16,637 nt of DNA. Source: an uncultured Desulfomonile sp. GTDB lineage: Bacteria > Desulfobacterota > Desulfomonilia > Desulfomonilales > Desulfomonilaceae. The translations under genes and the position numbers were made by a program. Shown piece by piece: positions 7,998 through 14,183 of this stretch. Position 1 is the first letter of the stretch, and each line of letters opens with the position of its first letter. The stretch is taken from assembly GCA_903853735.1 (NCBI GenBank), contig CAINUH010000552.1, positions 1-16,637 on the forward strand, in the 5' to 3' direction. The notes below the pieces were generated by a model. The model worked only from the letters and a program-made list of their open reading frames with translations, searched no databases and was not told the DNA's origin.

Positions 7998-8615
7998 ATG
8001 ATCAGACATTTTAAGACCTGTGCCCTTCTGATACTTTTCATACTGGCAGAACTTGTGATTTACCAACGAACGATGGCTCAGGATTTTCCGTACATTGCCC
8101 CTGAAGCCCCTGAGTTTGACAGTCGCGGGAACCCCATGGAAAGAACCTCTCAAAAACCTTTCTCAACGGGAAGGCAGTTGGAACGGCATCCTACCGCAAC
8201 CGGTAATTTCATGAGGAGTGAGACCCTTCCGCTGCAACTGGACCGATTTCACGAGGAGTCGAGCACGGCTACAGGCTCATTGTCTTCACCCCAAGCCCCT
8301 ATTTACTCCAGGGCGCCTGAAAGCCCATCCAAACCCTCGGGCCCAATGTCTTTCCCAGAGTCCCCAGGTAATAATGCCGCCAGGGTCCGGCCCCCAGCCG
8401 CAGCTTCACCGTCGCCAGGGACGTCCTTTCAGCCCCAGGAACGTTCAGACTGTTCCGAGTATCCCATTCTCCTGGCTGGAGCCCGTTCGGAAAACGAAAT
8501 GCAGTTTAATGCGAGACGCTATCTAACATGTCTTATGCAAAATGGTTGGAGCATGGACCAGGCGCGGCAGCAAGTGATTAATACTATTGAGAGTGCAGCC
8601 AGGGTAGCCCGCTGA
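7998..8615 (+). CDS. Secreted Pro/Ser-rich protein with a conserved-looking C-terminal module
   Basis: A 205-residue protein I do not recognise. The ATG at 7998 is chosen over an in-frame one at 7938 because AGGGAG lies 8 bases before it (7984-7989) and the protein then begins with a normal signal peptide. That peptide has an MIRHFK charged start, a hydrophobic core (ALLILFILAELVIY, about 9-22) and likely cleavage after RTMA near residue 27. Residues 30-150 are low-complexity, rich in proline, serine and alanine, and probably disordered. Residues 150-205 look folded: CSEYPILLAGARSENEMQ, then RRYLTCLMQNGW and a final helix. Cysteines 152 and 178 could form a disulfide. It follows the PPDK-like gene by 109 bases. 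A flexible envelope linker carrying a small C-terminal domain is a reasonable picture (inference). Confidence 0.75.
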   Translation: MIRHFKTCALLILFILAELVIYQRTMAQDFPYIAPEAPEFDSRGNPMERTSQKPFSTGRQLERHPTATGNFMRSETLPLQLDRFHEESSTATGSLSSPQAPIYSRAPESPSKPSGPMSFPESPGNNAARVRPPAAASPSPGTSFQPQERSDCSEYPILLAGARSENEMQFNARRYLTCLMQNGWSMDQARQQVINTIESAARVAR

Positions 8616-8683
8616 AAGAATCCCAGTGCCGGCTTGAAGTTCTGTACGATCATAACCATTTAAGAGCGGAAACTGAACCCCAA

Positions 8684-9667
8684 ATGACCGGCCCAAGAGT
8701 CACTGTTCTGATGTCCGTTTACAATGGCCTAACATATCTGGCAGAGGCTGTAAAAAGTATTCTTGAGCAGAGTTTTAGTGACTTCGAGTTCCTCGTCATA
8801 AATGACGGCTCAACCGAACCGTTAGACACAGTACTCCAAGATTTTGACGACGCCCGAATTGTGCTGCTCAATCATGAAAACATAGGACTAACTCGTTCGC
8901 TAAACAGAGGACTCAGGTTGGCGCGAGGCAAGTACGTGGCGAGGATGGACGCTGACGATATCAGTCTTCCGGGAAGGCTGGAGGCTCAGATCAGGGCCTT
9001 TGAAGACGATCCTCATCTCGATTTGGTCGGTTGTTTCTTTGATGTGATCGATGAACAAGGGTATCTCATTGAAAAAAAAAAGTTGATTGTAGATCATATT
9101 TATAGACTCTGGCGATTGCAGTTCCATAACAACTACGGTCATGGTTCGGTCATGTTCAGAAATAAATCGATTTTAAGTGCAGGTGGTTACGATGAAAACC
9201 TCCTTTATGCACAGGACTTCGACCTCTGGTCCAGAATTTCAAAAAGAGACAACACAAAAATTATTCCTCAGGTTTACTATCAGTATCGGATGATTCGCCA
9301 AGGTTCACAGTCGTCGGTGAGCCATTACGAAACTCAACTGGCAAATGCCGTAAGAATAAGTAACAAGAGTCTCAAGACCTGTAGTCCAACTCTGAGCGAG
9401 ACGGACTGCGAGGAGGTCAGGGCGGCGTACTGGAGATTCCAACGGACAAACATTTCAGTCAATGGATTGTCATTGTTGCCGGAAACACTGGAAGGTTTCT
9501 GCGGTAGGTTTGGCATTGAAGGCTTTGATAAGTCACGACTCGTCAGAATGGTCGCTGCGGATGCCATCGAAGAATTGCATAGAGACCGCACCCTGACGGC
9601 CCAAGATCGAACCGCCATGATCAAAAAGTTCAGCCGCTTGTGTCAATTACACGGAGGCATTGGCTAA
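8684..9667 (+). CDS. Family 2 glycosyltransferase
   Basis: A 327-residue GT-A fold glycosyltransferase, expected to transfer a sugar from a nucleotide-sugar donor to a growing glycan at the cytoplasmic side of the membrane. The N-terminus is a textbook GT2 start (VTVLMSVYNG, residues 6-15). NDGS at 40-43 contacts the nucleotide. DADD at 89-92 is the metal-binding DxD element. GGYDENLLYAQDFDLWSR at about 167-184 holds the usual ED/QD catalytic-base region in an AQDFDLW form. No membrane helix is visible, so it is soluble or peripheral. The last 100 residues lack a recognised domain. The closest style is the WcaA/SpsA-like group acting in capsule, O-antigen or exopolysaccharide synthesis; donor and acceptor cannot be told. 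Its ribosome-binding site is weak. It starts 68 bases after the secreted-protein gene and is followed by a 380-base gap. Confidence 0.92.
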   Translation: MTGPRVTVLMSVYNGLTYLAEAVKSILEQSFSDFEFLVINDGSTEPLDTVLQDFDDARIVLLNHENIGLTRSLNRGLRLARGKYVARMDADDISLPGRLEAQIRAFEDDPHLDLVGCFFDVIDEQGYLIEKKKLIVDHIYRLWRLQFHNNYGHGSVMFRNKSILSAGGYDENLLYAQDFDLWSRISKRDNTKIIPQVYYQYRMIRQGSQSSVSHYETQLANAVRISNKSLKTCSPTLSETDCEEVRAAYWRFQRTNISVNGLSLLPETLEGFCGRFGIEGFDKSRLVRMVAADAIEELHRDRTLTAQDRTAMIKKFSRLCQLHGGIG

Positions 9668-10047
9668 AGATCGGATTTCAAGTTGAGGACCTTGGTGGGT
9701 AGCAACATTTTACTTGAATTCTAAATACGTAATCCCTATTATTCAAATGATTGGCACGACTTGTTCGTCCAATGAACTCATATTCGATAATTAAAGTTTC
9801 AACGGACGGAAGACCAAATTGTGATACGGTAATCCTAAGTATTGGCACGGTGTTTCAGAAGTTAGGCGGAATAGTATAAGTGGTTGTAGTTTGTTTTCTG
9901 TTGCCGGACGGCAAGATGACCGTTCGTCAAATGTTTATTGACCAGTTCAAACTGTTTGTTGTGTTGAAACCTTCTTTGCAAATAAAAGAACAAAATTTGG
10001 TCTCAACAGATGATTATAGATGAGGCGGGTTTTCCGGGAGGACACGA
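9668..10047. other. A+T-rich 380-base intergenic gap between two glycosyltransferase genes
   Basis: Visibly more A+T-rich than its flanks and without a supported gene. The longest start-to-stop stretch I followed is about 30 codons from 9931 and lacks a ribosome-binding site. It contains a perfect short palindrome at 9901-9914, a weaker TGAC-cgttc-GTCA repeat at 9917-9929, and TTGGCACG twice (9751-9758 and 9842-9849). The last 12 bases hold the strong ribosome-binding site GGGAGG (10036-10041) of the next gene. No terminator-like hairpin with a T-tract and no convincing sigma-70 promoter were found. Confidence 0.45.
9901..9914. repeat. Short perfect inverted repeat
   Basis: TTGCCG-GA-CGGCAA: two six-base arms around two bases. 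The loop is too short for a hairpin, so if functional it would be a protein-binding operator. It lies 134 bases before the coiled-coil glycosyltransferase gene. Chance occurrence is quite possible. Confidence 0.3.
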
Positions 10048-11145
10048 ATGGGTGGAGCAAAACTGGGTGGCAGGGTAGGGGATTCTTTCAGACGTTTTTT
10101 TTCGGCCGCTCCTAAGAAAGAACTACAGAAACTGGAGTTGCAGGTCGAACTGCTTCGTCAAGAGGTGCAAGCCCTCAGAACTGTTGGCCGTCGTCAGGCC
10201 GGTACACGCGAAGAGGCTTCGGGAGGCGAGGTTGACGGGGCGCACAGCCGAGAGATCGATTTGTTGAAGCAAGAAATCGATATTCTACGCAACGAACTTC
10301 AGGAGGACATAGCAGCGATTCACAGGCTTGAGATCTTGACTTTGAGCCGACGAATAGAATTGCTGGACGACTTTGGGAAAGCCCTTCCTCCTACTGTGCC
10401 GGGGAGAACCAGGCGATCAACCAAGACGAAGGGATTCTCCTTTGGCATAATTACCAACGGGAACCGCCCCGAAAAGCTCGTAAGTCTAATCGAATCCATA
10501 GACGCTCAGAGGCTGCACCCGGATTGCTACGAAATAATGGTTGCAGGATCTGTCGATTGTCTCAAGGGGTATGAGAGAATTCGACGAATTCCCATGTACA
10601 GAGAGGCTTCGGAGGGCAGATTGGGGGCAATGCGTAATGCTCTTGCAGGGTCGGCGAGGTTCAACAAATTCGTGAGCTTAGATGATGATTTCCTGCTCCA
10701 TCCACTATGGGCTGAAGCAATGGATGAAATTCAGGGCGATTTTGATATAGCGACTGGAATTATTTTGAATCCGGACTTGTCAAGATACTGCGATTGGGTA
10801 AACATTATTGAAGACTACACGTTTCTCCGCGCATATCACGAGACTTTCGACAGGTGCCAATACGTGACAGGCGGGTACGGGATTTACAAGGATTTTATCT
10901 TCGAGGAACATTCATGGAATGATGAACTTGGCTTTTATCAAGGGGAAGATGTTTCTTTTTCCAGACGATTGTTCGACGCGGGCTTCCAATTGAAGTTCAT
11001 TCCCAAGGCGATTGTAATGCACGATGATGAACGTTACCGCCAAAAGGGGTATGGTGTAATCCGCCTTAAATCAGCCGAGCAGCTTGAAGACGCTGAGAGA
11101 ATTGGCTTGAAAATGGAGAAACTGTGTCCCAGGACTCTCACCTAG
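10048..11145 (+). CDS. Coiled-coil protein with a C-terminal GT-A glycosyltransferase-like domain
   Basis: A 365-residue protein with a clear start: ATG six bases after GGGAGG. Residues 1-22 are basic and aromatic. Residues 24-105 form a heptad-rich coiled coil (LQKLELQVELLRQEVQAL, then LLKQEIDILRNELQ), broken by a Gly/Glu-rich stretch at 50-65. From about 129 a GT-A-like domain begins (FSFGIITNGNRPEKLVSLIESI). EGRLGAMRNALA and FVSLDDDFLLHP follow, with DDD at 212-214 as the metal-binding element. GYGIYKDF and GEDVSFSRRLFDAGF, with GED at 299-301, match the catalytic ED region, and HDDERY follows at 325. It probably transfers a sugar to a surface glycan and oligomerises through the coiled coil (inference). 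It is unlike the GT2 protein upstream in motif detail. Family placement is moderate; the substrate is unknown. Confidence 0.82.
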   Translation: MGGAKLGGRVGDSFRRFFSAAPKKELQKLELQVELLRQEVQALRTVGRRQAGTREEASGGEVDGAHSREIDLLKQEIDILRNELQEDIAAIHRLEILTLSRRIELLDDFGKALPPTVPGRTRRSTKTKGFSFGIITNGNRPEKLVSLIESIDAQRLHPDCYEIMVAGSVDCLKGYERIRRIPMYREASEGRLGAMRNALAGSARFNKFVSLDDDFLLHPLWAEAMDEIQGDFDIATGIILNPDLSRYCDWVNIIEDYTFLRAYHETFDRCQYVTGGYGIYKDFIFEEHSWNDELGFYQGEDVSFSRRLFDAGFQLKFIPKAIVMHDDERYRQKGYGVIRLKSAEQLEDAERIGLKMEKLCPRTLT

Positions 11146-11256
11146 ACGATTCGTGCTCGTAGTAGTTACCACGAAAGGCCCTAGCAATATCTTCAGGCGC
11201 CTACAGAGCCGGACTCCAGACAAATTTTTCATTGGCGCACACTTTCTCAACAGGGC

Positions 11257-12303
11257 ATGGAGTTTGAGATGACCTTACTCGCTGTCGTAGTCTTTATTAC
11301 GCTCATAGTCTCTTTCCACGCTTCACTCTTTGAGGCCATCGTCTATTCCACGCGGCTGGGAACGCTTGAAGCTTCCAGGGCAGCCGGTAAGAACGAAAGG
11401 TTGGCCGAACAGTTCATAGAGATGAAGAAGAAAATTGCAGCGACTATAGCATCGATTCTCATCCTGAACACAGTTGCCAATACCGCAGGAGCTACACTAG
11501 CCGGGTTTTACGCCTCGGAAGCCTTCGGTCCTGCGAACGTTCCCCTTTTTTCGGTACTTTTCACTTTGTTGATACTCTTCTTCGGCGAGATTATGCCCAA
11601 GACTTTGGGGGCTGTATATTGGCGTCTATTGTGGCCCATGATCGTTTGGCCGCTCAAAACGATTAAGTACCTGATCTATCCTGCAATATTGGTATCCCAA
11701 AAATTTGCAAACTTTTTTATTCGGGGGAAAAGCATGCCCTACATCACTGAGGATGAAATCCTTGCAGCGGTTCGCATGGGCGCTAGCGAAGGAGAAATCA
11801 CTCATGGTGAAAGTGTTCTGGTTCACAATATAATAAACCTTGAAAACAAGTCGGTCCGGGACATTATGACGCCTCGTACCGTGATCTTTTCCCTTGATGC
11901 AGAGATGACGGTACGGGAAGCCGTCAAGGCTGTTGACGGAAAAGGCTTCACCAGAGTACCGATTTATAAAGGAGACCGTGAAAATGTAGTGGGCTATGTC
12001 ATGATACACGATCTGTTCTCCGTCAAAACCCTCGAGAGCCCAGATCTTCAGATAAGGTCAATAGCAAGGCCTATCTCATTTGTCCCCTCAACTAGAGATT
12101 CCCTGGCTCTTTTAACCAGTTTTCTCAAGCATCGGAGGCATATAGCGATGGCAGTGGATGAATATGGAGGTATAGCCGGATTAGTGACGCTTGAAGACCT
12201 CATTGAGACCCTCCTCGGCAACGAAATAGTGGATGAAACCGATCGGGTGGTAGACCTTCAGGAAAGAGCGCGCTTACACAGCCAACAGCGACCCAGCACA
12301 TGA
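11257..12303 (+). CDS. CNNM/CorB-like membrane protein (DUF21 and tandem CBS domains)
   Basis: A 348-residue inner-membrane protein of the DUF21/CNNM superfamily, whose characterised members are linked to Mg2+ or Co2+ export and resistance. Hydrophobic helices lie at about 5-29, 60-85 and 95-118. The family signatures NTVANTAGA (71-79) and GEIMPKTLG (110-118) are present. An acidic helix (ITEDEILAAV) leads into two CBS domains: one from RDIMTPRTVIFSL (about 201) and one ending AVDEYGGIAGLVTLEDLIE. CBS pairs usually bind adenine nucleotides and gate the membrane part. The C-terminal CorC/HlyC domain is missing; the protein ends soon after EIVDETDRVVDLQERAR, as in many short CNNM proteins. ATG at 11269 may be the true start, because GGAG lies six bases before it; the 11257 ATG has a weaker site. 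Domain identity is secure; the ion is unknown. Confidence 0.92.
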   Translation: MEFEMTLLAVVVFITLIVSFHASLFEAIVYSTRLGTLEASRAAGKNERLAEQFIEMKKKIAATIASILILNTVANTAGATLAGFYASEAFGPANVPLFSVLFTLLILFFGEIMPKTLGAVYWRLLWPMIVWPLKTIKYLIYPAILVSQKFANFFIRGKSMPYITEDEILAAVRMGASEGEITHGESVLVHNIINLENKSVRDIMTPRTVIFSLDAEMTVREAVKAVDGKGFTRVPIYKGDRENVVGYVMIHDLFSVKTLESPDLQIRSIARPISFVPSTRDSLALLTSFLKHRRHIAMAVDEYGGIAGLVTLEDLIETLLGNEIVDETDRVVDLQERARLHSQQRPST

Positions 12304-12447
12304 TATAGTCCCAATGCCCGTCGTGGTTGCTCTCACGATCTCAAATTCGCACGAAGTCTCTCCAGATCGACAACCTTTTGTGAAGCCAAAACGAATGTTT
12401 CCTCCCACGGTGGATATAATCCTCCGCTGAGATGGGAATCGCTTTCT

Positions 12448-13068
12448 TCACCCTGTAGTATCAACACGGAGCATTATGATTCCTTTGGTATCCAGCCATT
12501 CAGAAGTCTGAAAATAACTTGAGTCTATCTGGCGATCATTGCATAGGATAGTCTTACATGCCGACCAAAAGGCCGGGGATCTGTTGCTGAAGACCGACAT
12601 CAAGTCAGGTGCGTCAAGTAGTAGTCCCTGACTTAGAAAAACGGGTCCCATCTCCAGGATGAGACTGTTATACAATTTCAAAAAAAAGACCCCATTTGAG
12701 GTTTGGGCTTGTTGAGGCCCTCCATGGTGAGTTATCTCGCCTCGCATACTTGCATAGAAGCCGCCCTTCCGGAGGGCTGCTCCTACAAACCCGGGCATGG
12801 AGGCGGAAAGCGCCAGGACAGATCCTGCGTTTACGATAGCTGAGTCCACGTCATCGACAGGCTTTCCGTCAAGAAAAATTGTGTTGATCCTGCTGTCGAG
12901 GTAATCAGAGCCGAAACCGAATTGCTTGCACAGTATGTCCCGGATAGTGGATCCTAATCGTGCATTGAGCATGAAACCCTGCTGGAGAATCTGGGAGAAC
13001 GGCTGGATGAGGGGCCTGTTAGATGTGATAAGGATACTGGATGATGTAAGATCGTTATTCCTGGTCAA
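12448..13068 (-). CDS. Unrecognised 206-residue protein, TTG start
   Basis: I cannot name this family. The frame opens with TTG at 13068, supported by AGGGAG (13077-13082) eight bases upstream and by a promoter-like pair further up. An ATG upstream runs into a stop at once. There is no signal peptide or membrane helix. Residues 36-100 look conserved: an RLGSTIRDILCKQFGFG helix, then INTIFLDGKPVDDVDSAIV and GSVLALSASMPGFVGAALR. A strand-turn-strand with LDGKPVDD and a small-residue end resembles the rhythm of beta-grasp (MoaD/ThiS-like) proteins, but this is only an impression. KGGFYASMRGEITHHGG follows, then a less distinctive C-terminal third with C171 and C176. It lies 181 bases after the deacetylase gene and converges on the CNNM gene. 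Confidence 0.7.
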   Translation of the reverse strand: MTRNNDLTSSSILITSNRPLIQPFSQILQQGFMLNARLGSTIRDILCKQFGFGSDYLDSRINTIFLDGKPVDDVDSAIVNAGSVLALSASMPGFVGAALRKGGFYASMRGEITHHGGPQQAQTSNGVFFLKLYNSLILEMGPVFLSQGLLLDAPDLMSVFSNRSPAFWSACKTILCNDRQIDSSYFQTSEWLDTKGIIMLRVDTTG

Positions 13069-13076
13069 TCGATTGA

Positions 13077-13082
13077 CTCCCT
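13077..13082 (-). promoter_or_regulatory. Ribosome-binding site deciding the TTG start at 13068
   Basis: AGGGAG on the minus strand with an eight-base spacer to TTG (13066-13068). No in-frame ATG nearby has a comparable signal; the next in-frame methionine, residue 33, would cut off the N-terminal strand. Confidence 0.6.
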
Positions 13083-13095
13083 ATCTCATGAAGTT

Positions 13096-13125
13096 CTAAT
13101 ACTCAGACCGAGTGCCAAATGTTAA
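13096..13125 (-). promoter_or_regulatory. Possible sigma-70 promoter for the 206-residue protein gene
   Basis: On the minus strand, TTAACA (plus 13120-13125, five of six matches to -35) is followed after 18 bases by TATTAG (plus 13096-13101, four of six matches to -10). Transcription would start near 13089, only about 20 bases before the TTG start and just upstream of the ribosome-binding site. It would let this gene be expressed separately from the deacetylase gene. Confidence 0.4.
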
Positions 13126-13203
13126 TGATTGCCTCAGCGATGCCCCCTCGCGATCGGATCGCTTTTCGTGCTTACGCTTCTTATGGCCAATTAGCATAAC
13201 GTG

Positions 13204-13218
13204 TTTGGCCATGCCAAA
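13204..13218. repeat. Inverted repeat between the deacetylase and 206-residue protein genes
   Basis: TTTGGC-CAT-GCCAAA: perfect six-base arms around three bases, 32 bases after the deacetylase stop. No T-tract follows on the minus strand, so it is not a normal intrinsic terminator. It could be an operator or a small RNA-end hairpin. Confidence 0.3.
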
Positions 13219-13249
13219 GATCATGCTCTCTCGATTCTCATTGTGTAAT

Positions 13250-14017
13250 TTAGGTAGCCATTCCTTTGCACAAAGCCAGGGCGTTTTCGGCGAGCACCTC
13301 AATGTTATAGCCCCCTTCCAGGACTGCAAAGAATCTCCCGCCACATTTTACCTCGGCGTGGTCTCTCACGCTTCGCCCGATGGTGAAATAGTCGTCGGTT
13401 GTCAGAGTGCCGCCCCAATCCTTTTGGTGCCTGTCGAAACCTGCACTGATCCCGACCATATCATAATCATTTGATCCTAAAGCCTTATCAACGTTTCTCA
13501 GAAACATTTCTCTGTCGGAATCCTGAATGTTGGCCACTTTAACGTCTCTCCTGTCCATGAAGAAGTTTTCAGTTCCATCTCCAAAATGCAAGTCAATGTC
13601 CAAGACTAAAGCACTTGCAATTCTCTTGGATCGAATCAGCTTTTCTATTGCTATGGCCACATTGTTAAAGAAGCAAAATCCCCAGTGACTTGACGGGCTT
13701 GCATGATGTCCTGGTGGGCGCACAGCCGCAAAAGCCGGCTGCCCGTCACACGCCATCTGTGCCGCTGTGATAGCTCCTCCTACTGCCATGACCGCCGCCT
13801 TGTACAGATCGTCATCGTCCTTAACAGATCTCAGAATAGAAGGGCTGTGAACCATAAGGACATCCGACTCGGAAGCCGGTGACGGTTCTAAGACTGGATA
13901 GTGCTTTTCAAGTAGCGACATTATCGCAGCTACCCTTTCCGGGGTTTCACACGAAGCCGTCAGGTAGTCCGTCAAATAGAGCGGATGATATATGACCTTG
14001 AGAGGTTGGTGGACCAA
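13250..14017 (-). CDS. Compact histone-deacetylase-superfamily amidohydrolase
   Basis: A 255-residue zinc hydrolase of the arginase/HDAC fold. Bacterial relatives remove acetyl groups from polyamines, small amides or lysines, in the cytoplasm. The whole active site is visible: VRPPGHHA (tandem histidines 104-105), GFCFFNNVAIA (113-123), DIDLHFGDGTE with zinc ligands D142 and H144, SAGFDRH with third ligand D195, and LEGGYN with the transition-state tyrosine Y237. It is shorter than the usual 300-340 residues. Most of the loss is between HSPSILRSV and GGAITAAQ, where the entrance loop of larger members is reduced to KDDDDLYKAAVMAV, so the pocket may be unusually open (inference). The frame starts with TTG at 14017, eight bases after AGGAG. 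It lies 166 bases after pbpC on the same strand. The fold and activity class are firm; the substrate is unknown. Confidence 0.9.
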   Translation of the reverse strand: MVHQPLKVIYHPLYLTDYLTASCETPERVAAIMSLLEKHYPVLEPSPASESDVLMVHSPSILRSVKDDDDLYKAAVMAVGGAITAAQMACDGQPAFAAVRPPGHHASPSSHWGFCFFNNVAIAIEKLIRSKRIASALVLDIDLHFGDGTENFFMDRRDVKVANIQDSDREMFLRNVDKALGSNDYDMVGISAGFDRHQKDWGGTLTTDDYFTIGRSVRDHAEVKCGGRFFAVLEGGYNIEVLAENALALCKGMAT

Positions 14018-14025
14018 GTTTCGTA

Positions 14026-14030
14026 CTCCT
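14026..14030 (-). promoter_or_regulatory. Ribosome-binding site deciding the TTG start at 14017
   Basis: AGGAG on the minus strand, eight bases before TTG (14015-14017). Starting here keeps the LKVIYHPLYLTDY strand that opens HDAC-fold proteins. No ATG in frame lies close by. Confidence 0.6.
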
Positions 14031-14183
14031 GGAAATCTTCTAGCATTCTTGTATAGTGAATACCAGAACTAGAGTCTGTAGCGACTGCCAAATTTTTTGT
14101 CCGAATCAGGATTGATGTGCGGCTGCAAAGCATACCCCAAAAAAGAAGACATCCGTGAGACGGTGGCAAGCTACCGTACGGTC

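Noticed and set aside
9751..9860. Two TTGGCACG sites that look like the -24 half of sigma-54 promoters.
   Set aside because: At the required spacing neither has the essential GC of the -12 element (GTTC and TTCA are seen instead of TTGC).
9931..10023. A 30-codon open frame starting ATGTTTATTGACC.
   Set aside because: No ribosome-binding site precedes it and the peptide shows no feature beyond chance; too weak to call a gene.
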